Shown: one piece after another, positions 8,826 to 17,037 of the stretch
Numbering within the stretch: the stretch's first letter is position 1
Layout: the number at the start of each line of letters is the position of its first letter
Assembly (NCBI RefSeq): GCF_029094545.1
Contig: NZ_CP117835.1
Coordinates: 2,088,001-2,152,000 of the forward strand
Length of the DNA: 64,000 nt
Direction: 5' to 3'
From: Alkalihalophilus pseudofirmus
GTDB lineage: Bacteria > Bacillota > Bacilli > Bacillales > Bacillaceae_D
Translations under genes and position numbers: made by a program
The notes under the pieces: model-generated
What the model saw: the letters and a program-made list of their open reading frames with translations, nothing else
The model's database searches: none
What the model was told of the DNA's origin: nothing

Positions 8826-9010
8826 TCAATTGGATTACGTCCTACAAAAGGTTCGATAAGGACGATCTGATTGAGGGAGCAGTGTGGCATACTCATCTCT
8901 ACGCTTATTTCTTTTTGTGAAAACGTTTCTTCGTACTTCAAATAATAAAACTCTTCTAGATCTTTATCGGTTGCTTCTTTAAGAGTGACTAATTTATCTG
9001 TTAATTTAAT
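8801..9010 (-). pseudogene. Chimeric gene remnant: GNAT 5' end joined to an AhpD-like fragment
   Basis: A 70-codon frame starts directly after the padR stop and has no start codon. Its first part (KLVTLKEATDKDLEEFYYLKY) matches the N-terminus of the acetyltransferase at 1754-2311. Nucleotides 8955-8992 match 2253-2290 with one mismatch in 38. Next comes a piece encoding ETFSQKEIS, whose DNA (8904-8932) matches 13658-13686 of the AhpD-like gene with one mismatch in 29. The tail to the TGA at 8801 is unrecognised. It is a recombination scar rather than a gene. Confidence 0.6.
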
Positions 9011-9523
9011 TTAAGAATCTTCCTCTCTTAGAACCTCATTTACTCGCTTCAACCAATTGTACTGCAACTCTAATTGTTCATAATAATGCTCTTGAATCAA
9101 TTGATTGATTTTATCATTGTATTCTTTGCGTTGATTCAACTCTTCACTTAATTGATTCATCCATCTTCCAATATGCTGCAGCACGTTTGATTTATCTGCA
9201 TGCTCAATATAAGCGAGAGCTGGATAAAGTGTTCTTGCATCTGTTTGCTGCTTTTCAAACACTGATACAATCGATGCTTGGAGATGTTCTTTTCCAGTTG
9301 GTGTGATTTCATAAATCGTGCGGTTGGGTCGATTATTCTCTTTCTCCGATTTCACTTCACGAATGCATTCTAATTTAGTTAACGTTCGGATCGCTTGATA
9401 TAGGTTGCCATCTGTAATCAGAATTAATTTATTCCATCCATCTTTATAAAGAGTTTGTTTGATTTCATATGGGTGATTCGGCTTCTTTTTAAGTGTAGCC
9501 AACACTAGAATTTGCATGGACAT
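9011..9523 (-). CDS. PadR family transcriptional regulator
   Basis: 170 aa. The N-terminal winged helix has the family pattern ATLKKKPNHPYEIKQTLYKDGW followed by GNLYQAIRTLTKLECI, and the C-terminal half is helical for dimerisation. It starts 21 bp after the broken SDR gene and is probably in the same transcript. PadR regulators commonly repress their own operon. Two tandem ACTTTG-N2-CAAA(G/T)T sites just upstream of the SDR gene (10302-10329) are the natural operator candidates. Confidence 0.85.
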   Translation of the reverse strand: MSMQILVLATLKKKPNHPYEIKQTLYKDGWNKLILITDGNLYQAIRTLTKLECIREVKSEKENNRPNRTIYEITPTGKEHLQASIVSVFEKQQTDARTLYPALAYIEHADKSNVLQHIGRWMNQLSEELNQRKEYNDKINQLIQEHYYEQLELQYNWLKRVNEVLREEDS

Positions 9524-9544
9524 AAGAACATTCCCTTATTTAAA

Positions 9545-10276
9545 TTATAGAGCAGAGAAACCTCCGTCAATGACAATTTCAGCTCCTGTAATATAGGATG
9601 ACTCATCAGAAGATAAGAATAGAACGGTATTAGCAATGTCTTCTGGTTTTCCTAATCTGCCTAGTGGTGTTGCTTGAATAAGCTGGTTCAACATTTGACT
9701 TGATGATTGCAAGGCTTGGGTCATCGGTGTTTCAATCACTCCTGGGAAAATAGCATTTACTCGTACTCCTTGGCGGCCGTAGTGAGTAGATGCTGCCTTA
9801 GATAAGGCTCTCACCGCCCCTTTTGAAGCGGAATATGCATTCAACCCGAGTCCGATTTGAGCTGTATAACTAGAGATGTTTACGATTGATCCTGCTTTCT
9901 GTTTTTCCATAGTAGGAGCCACATGCTTAATCCCTGCAAATGGACCAAAGCTGTTAATACGCATCATCACATCCCAATCGTTGATTGATATTTCTTCCAA
10001 CGGCTTCTCACTTGAGATTCCTGCATTATTAACTAATATATCTATTCTACCAAATTCATCCTCTACCGTCGAAGCGAGTGCTGACCAAGATTCTTCAGAA
10101 GACACATCAAGTACCTTCGCATGGACAAGATCCCATTTTGCCACTTCTTTTAAGGCTTCTTCATTGATATCAGCTGCAATTACCGTTGCACCTTCCTATT
10201 TAAATAATCGTACAATCTCTTTTCCAATCCCTGATGCTCCACCTGTTACAATCGCTACTTTATCTTTTACTCTCAT
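9545..10276 (-). pseudogene. Short-chain dehydrogenase/reductase gene with in-frame amber stop
   Basis: From the ATG at 10274-10276 (AGGGGGAT upstream) the frame encodes a full-length classical SDR of 243 codons plus stop. It has TGGASGIG for NAD(P) binding, NNAG, the catalytic S-Y-K including YSASK, and a normal C-terminus. Codon 27 is TAG (10196-10198), between LFK and EGATV, where a sense codon belongs. A GTG restart at 10144 would lose the nucleotide-binding motif, so it should be inactive without readthrough or reversion. It forms an operon with padR. Confidence 0.8.
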
Positions 10277-10301
10277 TTTTAATCCCCCTGGACGTCTTTT
10301 T

Positions 10302-10329
10302 ACTTTGTTCAAATTACTTTGTGCAAAGT
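10302..10329. promoter_or_regulatory. Tandem inverted-repeat operators upstream of the SDR-padR operon
   Basis: ACTTTGTTCAAATT (10302-10315) and ACTTTGTGCAAAGT (10316-10329) are contiguous. They lie just downstream of a TATACT/TACTAT -10-like region and 26 bp before the SDR start. That position suits a repressor, most simply the PadR protein encoded in the operon. Confidence 0.55.
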
Positions 10330-10400
10330 ATAAGTATAGTATAAGGCCTTCACAGCTTTTCAAAGGAATAGTCTTGAAGGATTAGCATGTTTTGCATTAA

Positions 10401-10430
10401 AAAAAGAGCTGATGTGTGTCAGCTCTTTTT
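10401..10430. terminator. Bidirectional rho-independent terminator
   Basis: A 12-bp stem (AAAAAGAGCTGA and its complement) surrounds a 6-nt loop, with A/T runs on both flanks. On the minus strand it would end the transcript of the gene at 10650-10910. Confidence 0.75.
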
Positions 10431-10440
10431 AGGTTTGTTG

Positions 10441-10615
10441 ATTGCGCCTTTTGAGAGGTTAATTGTGTTGCTTGAGAGAGCTATTGTTCTGGTCCACTGT
10501 TTTATTGCGTCGATTGGACAAGTATATGCGCTGATGTGGTTCAATTGCGTCTATTCAGCTCAGATATGCGTCAGTTGAAAGCTTGATTGTATATACTTTC
10601 TGACTAATTGCGCCC
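10441..10615. repeat. Degenerate tandem repeat with 21-bp period (core ATTGCGTC)
   Basis: Cores of the form (A/T)TG(C/T)G(C/T)(C/T) begin at 10443, 10464, 10485, 10506, 10527, 10546, 10567, 10588 and 10609. The spacings are 21, 21, 21, 21, 19, 21, 21 and 21. The rest of each unit is poorly conserved. A 63-codon plus-strand frame crosses it but has no RBS. The array sits in the 3' region of the minus-strand gene ending at 10650. Confidence 0.75.
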
Positions 10616-10649
10616 AAGCACGAGACCCCTACATTAAACCACCCCGCCA

Positions 10650-10910
10650 TTACTTTTGTTCCTCAGGATAGATCAATGCGTGATCAACAAAAATTTTGCA
10701 TTGAATTTTAAAGGTGCCACCAACTGTTACTTTTATATTTCTTTTCTCGCCGTTTTGATCAGTTAACTGACCTTGTAAAGTGGATCTTAATGAGAGACCT
10801 AGGTTTTGATCTTGTAAATTCCCATCTACATAGAGCTTCTCCCCGCTAAACCAGCTATTTTCGACTCGGATTTGACGTCCTTCATACGTTGCTTCAAATA
10901 CCTTTGTCAC
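10650..10910 (-). CDS. Small conserved-looking protein, unknown function
   Basis: 86 aa from the GTG at 10908-10910. Another GTG at 10919 is in frame, but GGAGG abuts it. The protein is soluble and rich in beta-type residues (VENSWFSGEKLYVDG, LRSTLQGQL, IKVTVGGTFK), with no catalytic motif I recognise. The layout looks like a small beta-barrel or stress-type protein, but I would not name a family. Confidence 0.6.
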   Translation of the reverse strand: MTKVFEATYEGRQIRVENSWFSGEKLYVDGNLQDQNLGLSLRSTLQGQLTDQNGEKRNIKVTVGGTFKIQCKIFVDHALIYPEEQK

Positions 10911-10938
10911 ATTAATCACTCCTCCACTATGTTTCTCT

Positions 10939-11133
10939 CTACTTATTTGCCACTATAATTGTCACTTTTTTAACAAATGGCTCGACCATATAAATGGCTT
11001 CCTCACGGGAATTATAATCGACCAAATGGAAATCTATATGATAAACCATACCAGATTTTTGGAAACTTAGTCTAGTTATATTATAGTTTTCTTGTTCAAA
11101 ACATCTTTGGGTATACTGGTTTAAATTATTTAT
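10939..11133 (-). other. Open frame of 65 codons without a canonical start
   Basis: The frame encodes about 64 residues with protein-like composition (for example RLSFQKSGMVYHIDFHLVDY, then SREEAIYMVEPFVKKV). It has no ATG, GTG or TTG near the beginning. AAGGA followed by ATA-AAT-AAT at 11133 looks like an RBS and a mutated or non-canonical start. It lies between the hydrolase stop and the next gene and is either a small gene with an unusual start or a recent pseudogene. Confidence 0.35.
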
Positions 11134-11135
11134 CT

Positions 11136-12287
11136 TTATCCTTCAAATAACTTCAATAAAAACTGTTCCGTTATTTGTTCAAAATACAGACCGTAAGATT
11201 CGTTTGGCAAATTGCTTGTAAATACAGCGACAATATCGAAATGAGGAATGACGATCAGTTTTTGTCCAAATGCACCTGAGCCGTAGTAACTATGAATCAA
11301 CTCGCCTGTATCGAGATGCAGCGTCTTAACCCACCACTGGTACCCATAATCTCCGAAGCCTGCTGTATTTAATTCTGTCATAGTGTGATAAGCAGTTGAA
11401 GTTTCCACCCATTCTTGAGGGATGAGCTGATCTCCTTCCCACCTACCACCATTTAAGAATAAATAGCCGATTTTTGCGAGGTCAGCTGGCGCCATTTCCA
11501 TCTTATATCCACCAGTGTAATATCCATTAGAATCAATGTCCCAGAAATAGTCCATCGTCCCAATGCCTAGCTGTGAAAATAAATGCTCATTCGCAAATTG
11601 CTTTGTTGACTGACCTGAAGCTCTTTCAATTATGACAGATAATAAATGAGATGATCCTGTATTATAGTTGAATTTCATACCCGGTTCATATGCTAGTTCA
11701 CGAGAAAGAATGAACTCCACCCAATTCTCACTAGACTCTAGCGGCACCATGATCTCATTCCATGAGGTTGTTTCCGGCCAATCCAAACCATCTGTCATGG
11801 TTAAGAAATGCTCGATGGTCCAATTCTGTTTACGCGTGTCCTCTTGATCTAGTATTTCTGGAATGAAATCTGATGCTTTTTGATTGATTCCCTCAATATG
11901 GCCTTGTTCAATCGCTATGCCGATTAAGGAAGAGGTAATACTCTTTGCAACCGAATTGATCGGAGTTCGTGAATTGTCAAAAGCTATCGATTTGTAATAT
12001 TCCTCCGCTAAATAACCGTCTTTGATCAACAGCATACTGTACACATCTTCGTGACGGACTTCATCTGTTAATTCTTTTAACACCTCTTCATTTAAGCCCA
12101 GTACAGCAGGTGATTTCGTTTGCCAATTTTCAGTAGGATAGTAATCTCTTTCTTTGTCTATTTGCGTTCTTACTGCTTCAGCCGGGAAGTCTTCTGAGGC
12201 TGGCAATGAGGAGGTATTAGCTTCTATGCATCCAGCAAGCAGCAGAGGCAGGAACGTATACACTAAAGCTTTATGGATTTGATTCAT
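11136..12287 (-). CDS. Lipoprotein serine hydrolase (beta-lactamase family, 6-aminohexanoate-dimer-hydrolase-like)
   Basis: 383 aa. Export and lipidation are predicted from the N-terminus with lipobox LLAGC (Cys20). The catalytic SxxK is in NSVAKSITSS, the YxT/S motif in FNYNTGSSHLL, and the third region reads YYGSGAFGQ. This combination is typical of class C-like esterases and amide hydrolases related to 6-aminohexanoate-dimer hydrolase, which act on extracellular esters or amides; the natural substrate is unknown. AAGGAAGGAG precedes the ATG. It is not closely like the hydrolase at 280-1317. Confidence 0.85.
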   Translation of the reverse strand: MNQIHKALVYTFLPLLLAGCIEANTSSLPASEDFPAEAVRTQIDKERDYYPTENWQTKSPAVLGLNEEVLKELTDEVRHEDVYSMLLIKDGYLAEEYYKSIAFDNSRTPINSVAKSITSSLIGIAIEQGHIEGINQKASDFIPEILDQEDTRKQNWTIEHFLTMTDGLDWPETTSWNEIMVPLESSENWVEFILSRELAYEPGMKFNYNTGSSHLLSVIIERASGQSTKQFANEHLFSQLGIGTMDYFWDIDSNGYYTGGYKMEMAPADLAKIGYLFLNGGRWEGDQLIPQEWVETSTAYHTMTELNTAGFGDYGYQWWVKTLHLDTGELIHSYYGSGAFGQKLIVIPHFDIVAVFTSNLPNESYGLYFEQITEQFLLKLFEG

Positions 12288-12411
12288 AGCAGCTCCTTCC
12301 TTAAATATATTAAATTTAACTTTATTTCTATTTAATACCTATACGTATTATTTGTTGTCGTGGTTTCAGGTTGGGCGTAATTCATTATCTTTCTTAAATT
12401 GAAAAAACAAC

Positions 12412-12441
12412 AAAAAAGCTAAGAACATATCACTCTCAGCT
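12412..12441 (-). terminator. Terminator hairpin
   Basis: On the minus strand AGCTGAGA and TCTTAGCT (8 bp, one G-U) are followed by T6, 10 bp after the stop at 12452. Confidence 0.6.
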
Positions 12442-12451
12442 CTTCTACCCT

Positions 12452-12823
12452 TTAATTTAAATGAATGTTTTCTAAATAAATCTCCCCTGCTTCTCGTTCA
12501 TCACTCGTTTCAAAAACAATTCCGTTTGTATCTAGAAATACATAATAAGGAGCTTCAGCTATCGCTAGTTCAGAGTATTCTAAGTTAAAGTTTTCAAGCG
12601 ACATCATGGTTCCGAGTGTTAAGTTTGAATTTTGTTCATACCCTCTCATAAATTCAGGTATCCTATGCTCTGTATGTTCGTTTGGATAAATCACTACATA
12701 AGAGTACTTCCCGTCTTCTGCCGGAAGTAGCTGTGGATATGAAAACTGGCTAGTATTTACTTCGTTCTTACAACCTGAAACTAAACAAAGAACAATGATT
12801 AGAAGAATAAATTTATTATTCAT
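12452..12823 (-). CDS. Small lipoprotein, unknown function
   Basis: 123 aa. It has a hydrophobic signal with lipobox LVSGC (Cys18) and then a soluble domain of about 100 residues. The PYYVFLDTNGIVFETSD segment resembles the end of a thioredoxin-like or DUF4883/DUF4944-type domain only loosely, and no catalytic cysteines are present. AAAGGAG precedes the ATG. It follows another lipoprotein gene by 28 bp, so the two are probably one operon. Confidence 0.65.
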   Translation of the reverse strand: MNNKFILLIIVLCLVSGCKNEVNTSQFSYPQLLPAEDGKYSYVVIYPNEHTEHRIPEFMRGYEQNSNLTLGTMMSLENFNLEYSELAIAEAPYYVFLDTNGIVFETSDEREAGEIYLENIHLN

Positions 12824-12851
12824 AAACGTCTCCTTTATTATAGGACCAAGC

Positions 12852-13454
12852 TCAATTCATAAATTTACTTCTCAGCAGGTAAACCACTTCATACTTTTCA
12901 ATCTCATGTATCCGTCCTTCCACATCATGATAAAATTCTGAAGAAAGTGAACTCATACCTGCTTCGTCCCATGAATAACATATACTGCCTAGAACAAGCT
13001 CATCGTTTGTAATATCGATCTCTTCGTTAAGGGTATCCCACACTGTTTGCATCCCTTCTGAGTCTTTATTAGAAATGATGTCAGAAAGCGCAGAAGATCC
13101 TGTACTTCCATTACTGGAAATGCCTAAACGAAAAAAGGCTTCGTTAGACTCTACACTTGATTGATTAGTAGTAAAGAAAATAGAACCGTTCTCCTCAATC
13201 TCCGTTCTAATGTGACCTATTGGTTCATCAACCAACTTCCCAAATTCATATTTTTCAATCCAAACATCTAGTTCGTTAAATTCACTGCCGGTAGTGAAGT
13301 CAAAAATAAATGTTTGATCCGTTGTTGCCGAAAGGATGGTTTTTTCTCTTTCGGTTAACTCTGCATTTACAATTGTATTTGAGGGTACGTCATTATTCCC
13401 ACAAGCACTTAAAACAAAGGCTGCTAATAGAACTGTCGTTATTAACTTTTTCAT
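12852..13454 (-). CDS. Lipoprotein, unknown function (paralogue of the broken gene at 25.7 kb)
   Basis: 200 aa. Lipobox VLSAC (Cys18). The exported domain contains a DVWIEKYEFGKLVDEPIGHI segment that aligns with NLWVERYHMGELDPEPLTHL in the frameshifted gene at 25685-26318, and both end in YSTVLLLK-like strands. The family is lineage-specific as far as I can tell, and no function is known to me. RBS GAAAGGA. It forms an operon with the next lipoprotein gene. Confidence 0.68.
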   Translation of the reverse strand: MKKLITTVLLAAFVLSACGNNDVPSNTIVNAELTEREKTILSATTDQTFIFDFTTGSEFNELDVWIEKYEFGKLVDEPIGHIRTEIEENGSIFFTTNQSSVESNEAFFRLGISSNGSTGSSALSDIISNKDSEGMQTVWDTLNEEIDITNDELVLGSICYSWDEAGMSSLSSEFYHDVEGRIHEIEKYEVVYLLRSKFMN

Positions 13455-13584
13455 TTTGATTCCTTTCTTCTAGAGCAGGTAGTTAAATAGAATAGTATAT
13501 TCCTTATTTTAATATTAAATGCTATAAAAGCAGTGAATAATATTAACATATTTTGTTCTATCAGCAGCTAATGTATTTATACTT

Positions 13585-13992
13585 TCACCCTTCCAACTGC
13601 ATTATTGCTCCAAAATACTGCGAGGCAGTGGTAAATGTAATAAAGGCAAACAGTTCACTTATTTCTTCTTGTGAAAACGTTTCTTCAATTATTTGAAACT
13701 GTGAATCTGAGATCGTTATGTTTTGTTTTAAAAACACTTCTGCTAGCCCGACTGCTATTGAGGTTTTTTCATCAAATTGCATAGCGTTTGGTTTTCCCTT
13801 TGCCTTACAATACTCACACCCGTTGCCCTGTGCTAATGTTCTTCTGACTTGTTCTTTTAGATCAGCAGAGATTAATGCATCCCGCTCTAATACATTACCT
13901 AAATTTGACCATGCATTCATCACTTCGGGGTTATGTCCCAATAGTCGTTGAAATGGTGTTCTGCCTGTTTTTGATTCCGTTATCCTTGCCAT
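13585..13992 (-). CDS. Carboxymuconolactone decarboxylase / AhpD-like protein
   Basis: 135 aa, all-helical. The AhpD-type redox motif CxxC is present as NGCEYCKAKGKPN, in the usual place after the first helices, so a peroxidase-related or thiol-reductase role is more likely than a decarboxylase one. GGAGGAG precedes the ATG. It is divergent from an Lrp-type regulator gene 119 bp away, which may control it. A 29-nt stretch near its 3' end is copied in the remnant at 8904-8932. Confidence 0.8.
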   Translation of the reverse strand: MARITESKTGRTPFQRLLGHNPEVMNAWSNLGNVLERDALISADLKEQVRRTLAQGNGCEYCKAKGKPNAMQFDEKTSIAVGLAEVFLKQNITISDSQFQIIEETFSQEEISELFAFITFTTASQYFGAIMQLEG

Positions 13993-14111
13993 TTAGATCT
14001 CCTCCTTGTATATTCATTATAATAATTCGATAATACAAAGCACATTAAATAGTAAACGTATAATCAACATTTACTTATATAATTTAATTAATTCAAGGAG
14101 AATAACATTAA

Positions 14112-14552
14112 ATGAAAATTGATGAGATTGATCGAAGGATATTAGATGAATTAAAGCAGGACAGCCGCCTTTCAATGAGCGAGCTCGGAAGACGAGTAAA
14201 CCTCTCATCCCCATCGGTCACAGAACGCGTGAGACATATGGAATCATTTGGTATTATTAAAGGCTATACCTTGACGATTGACTATGAGAAATTAGGACAG
14301 TCTATACAATGCATGGTTGAAGCGACGGTTAAAAATGGAGATTATATTGGATTTAAACACTATATTCAGTCCCTTTCGAATGTAGAGTTCTGCTACCGTA
14401 TTGCTGGCCAGGCTTGCTTTATGATGAAGCTGCATTTTCAAAGTTTTAAAGAAGCAGAACAATTTATAGAAGACGTAAATCCCTATGCACGTACAGTCAC
14501 GCATTTTATTTTTTCAGAAGTGCCAACGGAGGTTAAGATAAAAGGCGAGTAA
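14112..14552 (+). CDS. Lrp/AsnC family transcriptional regulator
   Basis: 146 aa. The N-terminal helix-turn-helix has the family hallmark (IDRRILDELKQDSRLSMSEL, then GRRVNLSSPSVTERVRHME). The C-terminal RAM/ACT-like domain covers about residues 65-140 and normally binds an amino acid effector. AAGGAG lies 11 bases before the ATG. It probably acts on the divergent AhpD-like gene and on itself. Confidence 0.9.
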   Translation: MKIDEIDRRILDELKQDSRLSMSELGRRVNLSSPSVTERVRHMESFGIIKGYTLTIDYEKLGQSIQCMVEATVKNGDYIGFKHYIQSLSNVEFCYRIAGQACFMMKLHFQSFKEAEQFIEDVNPYARTVTHFIFSEVPTEVKIKGE

Positions 14553-14553
14553 T

Positions 14554-14591
14554 AAAAGAAGAGTCCACTTACTTAAGTGAACTCTTCTTTT
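14554..14591. terminator. Bidirectional terminator after the lrp-like gene
   Basis: AAAAGAAGAGTCCACTTA pairs with the inverted copy ending in CTTTT, with one mismatch, and T-rich sequence follows. From 14592 to 14819 there is no gene I can support, only short stop-interrupted minus-strand fragments. Confidence 0.7.
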
Positions 14592-14819
14592 ACTTTTCTT
14601 CATATTCGTGATCTAAGATACTCATAAAGACATCTGTTTCATATTTACCATTTATCAGGTTCCTTCACATTCTGCCCCTTCCAATTCATTTACATTCAAG
14701 TGTATTTCCAGCATCTATTACAATATAAGCTAATTCTCCACACTATGTATTTGAAAAAGCTAAGCATTATTGAGCCTACTATTATCAACAAATGATTTCA
14801 TCCACAAATTAGTTATTTT

Positions 14820-15563
14820 TTACTCTAGTTCGTCTTCTCTTACCCAAAACAATGTTTCTCCATAGAAGCTGCCATAGCTGCTAGTTGAGCCATTTGGCGA
14901 AACACGTTCGCTTATTTTACCATCCTCACTATACGGTATCCAGCCGTAGCTTAAGCTGCTCCTATGAAAATGGTTTAAGAAAAAATCATCCGTACTTTTA
15001 GCGCCTTCAACTTCTAAATAAGTTTCAAGAAAAGTAATCCACTCTTTTGGCAAGCGTTCTACACCGTATGATGCCTCATCAAGGTTAGTTTCAATTTGAT
15101 GCTGCAGCTGGACTCCAGGTGTATAAGTATTTGTTTGGTTAAAGTCACTTGATCTAAAACCCCTGCGATTCATGAGGTACAAATCGATTTGTGAAAGGTC
15201 ATTAACTGGATCAAGATTCCATGTAATATAGAAGGTGTTTGGGTCGTTAGGATCAAGCTGCCATAAATATGGATCTAACATTGTATTAAATCCTTTCATC
15301 TCCCAATTACGTTTCTCCCATATCCAAAAACTGGTTCCGTAAATTTGATCCTGTGCAAATGGTACAAACACATGTGTATCATCTAAGTAGATCGTATCTA
15401 GAATTTCCAATGAGTCAAAACCATATTGTGGTTCATTTATGATGTCGATCCTTTCATCTTCTGATAAAAACTCCGACGGGTTTGAAAAGTAGTTATAATA
15501 TACACTAGCTACAATGATCATAGCTATGATGCCACTAAGTGAGATCCATACTTTCTTCATCAT
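14820..15563 (-). CDS. Membrane-anchored exported protein, unknown function
   Basis: 247 aa (possibly 246, since the first two codons are both ATG). One N-terminal transmembrane helix (about residues 6-26) is followed by a soluble extracytoplasmic domain with many aromatic residues and no recognised motif. The start overlaps the stop of the gene upstream by 4 bp (ATGA), so translation is coupled. The pair looks like a two-gene unit of a membrane protein and an anchored partner. Confidence 0.62.
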   Translation of the reverse strand: MMKKVWISLSGIIAMIIVASVYYNYFSNPSEFLSEDERIDIINEPQYGFDSLEILDTIYLDDTHVFVPFAQDQIYGTSFWIWEKRNWEMKGFNTMLDPYLWQLDPNDPNTFYITWNLDPVNDLSQIDLYLMNRRGFRSSDFNQTNTYTPGVQLQHQIETNLDEASYGVERLPKEWITFLETYLEVEGAKSTDDFFLNHFHRSSLSYGWIPYSEDGKISERVSPNGSTSSYGSFYGETLFWVREDELE

Positions 15564-16285
15564 TCCATTCCCCCGCCCTTCAACACGGAGTCATCCGCTT
15601 GGAAATATCTCTGCTCGTCGGGCAACTCAATTAAAATGCCTTTTCCATCTCTCTCCACATATAGTATTGCAGGCAGTCCGCTTCCCCATTTCGTATATGT
15701 GCCCGTAAGCATGTATGGAAATTGCTCGTTTTGTTCTGATCGTTCTCCATAGGCTATTTCTTCGTACCAGCTCAAATCCATTAATGAGGATTCCTCAAAC
15801 AAAGGGAGTTGTTGCTCTAGACTCTCCATATCTAACATGACCTCATCTGCCGAGGGATGGGTTGCCATCAATTCAGCATGTTCATAGTTAGCTATAAACG
15901 TTGTCAGATCATCTTTCGGGTAAACCAAATTATGTATAACTAGTGATAGAATCATAATGACAATCGTTATATAATTACTTAAAAATCCAAACCAGGCGAA
16001 TGGGCGATACCTCTCCCATGCTCCGTTTTTTCGCGTTGAGGCATACCAAAGCAATAACCATACTCCGATAGGTAAAATAGGCAGGCTGAGATCGGTGTTA
16101 AACATCGTTGTATTAATGTTAAAACTGATAACCCCTGCAAATGCGGCTAGACATGCCTTCCAAAGCGTCGATTCCTTTTCTTGCTTTTGATAAAAATAAT
16201 AAATGAAATAAATAAAAATACCCCACGATAAAGCCGTACCAACTAGATCGATCACATTCATTGGTACGTGAAGTGAAAACTGCAT
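15560..16285 (-). CDS. Multi-pass membrane protein, unknown function
   Basis: 241 aa. There are four hydrophobic segments in the first ~125 residues (about 8-27, 40-60, 66-83, 95-118), then a soluble C-terminal part of about 110 residues. AGGTGGGG precedes the ATG. It is translationally coupled to the gene at 14820-15563. I cannot assign a family. The stretch 16286-16576 upstream shows no gene. Confidence 0.62.
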   Translation of the reverse strand: MQFSLHVPMNVIDLVGTALSWGIFIYFIYYFYQKQEKESTLWKACLAAFAGVISFNINTTMFNTDLSLPILPIGVWLLLWYASTRKNGAWERYRPFAWFGFLSNYITIVIMILSLVIHNLVYPKDDLTTFIANYEHAELMATHPSADEVMLDMESLEQQLPLFEESSLMDLSWYEEIAYGERSEQNEQFPYMLTGTYTKWGSGLPAILYVERDGKGILIELPDEQRYFQADDSVLKGGGME

Positions 16286-16576
16286 AAAACCCCACCTATA
16301 TATCCTTTATTACTGTTTACAACCTTGAATACATCTATTGACCTCTGTATTTACCAAATAATTGAGTAACAAAAAAATCCCCTCCCATTTTTGTATAAGA
16401 ACGAGATTTTCAATTAATAGTGTATATCCTGTAAACCCCTATTACTCTATCATTTTCCAATATATTAGTAAAACCTATTTCAGAATTATTTTTGTAGTAA
16501 GCTAATTTATCGATTAATAAAAGCTGTTGACAAAAGAATATTTCTCTAGTAGCCTTTTAACTGTTGTTAATTGAAT

Positions 16577-16845
16577 ACCTCGTTAGGTGAGGCTCCTGTG
16601 CTGGAGATACGCTGCTGCCCAAAAACGTCCAAAGACGCCAATGGGTCAACAGGAACCATCGACATAAGGTGGTTTTTAATGTAGCTGGAAGAAGATTCCT
16701 ATGCCGCACAGTGCTAAAGCTCTACGAATGGAGGAAATTAGATGCATATTTGCTGTGTCTTTGCTTTGACGTGCTTGTTAAAGTATATACATAGCTTTAA
16801 TTTGCTGTGAACAAGACGCCTTCATTGTAGAAGGCGTCTTTTTTT
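16577..16845 (+). promoter_or_regulatory. M-box (ykoK leader) Mg2+ riboswitch with terminator, copy 1
   Basis: The conserved M-box core is obvious: CGTTAGGTGAGGCTCCT, GGAGATACGCTGCTGCCC, and then AGACGCCAATGGGTCAACAG. It runs from 16577 to about 16735. An 11-bp GC-rich hairpin (16813-16823 with 16830-16840) followed by T7 is the expression-platform terminator. By the known mechanism Mg2+ binding favours termination. It lies 190 bp upstream of mgtE. Confidence 0.95.
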
Positions 16846-17037
16846 GTGGAATTAACCAGGTATTCTAACTAAACAAACATCTAGTATGTGGAGGTGGTGT
16901 GGATTGGATAGTTATTCAGAACCTGATTCAGCGTGTTCATTATTTAGTTTATACGAAATTAAAAGGATCAGGAGTACATGTCACACTACCTTTGCGAGGG
17001 AAATTCTAGATGTACTCCGATGTTAAGGAGGATTACT

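Noticed and set aside
10387-10578. Plus-strand open frame of 63 codons crossing the repeat array
   Set aside because: No RBS, starts in a terminator and is made of the 21-bp repeats, which keep any frame open by periodicity.
14596-14690. Possible minus-strand gene fragment ending in a HEYEEK-like sequence
   Set aside because: Only about 20 codons are open, with stops in all frames nearby; too short to claim a relic.
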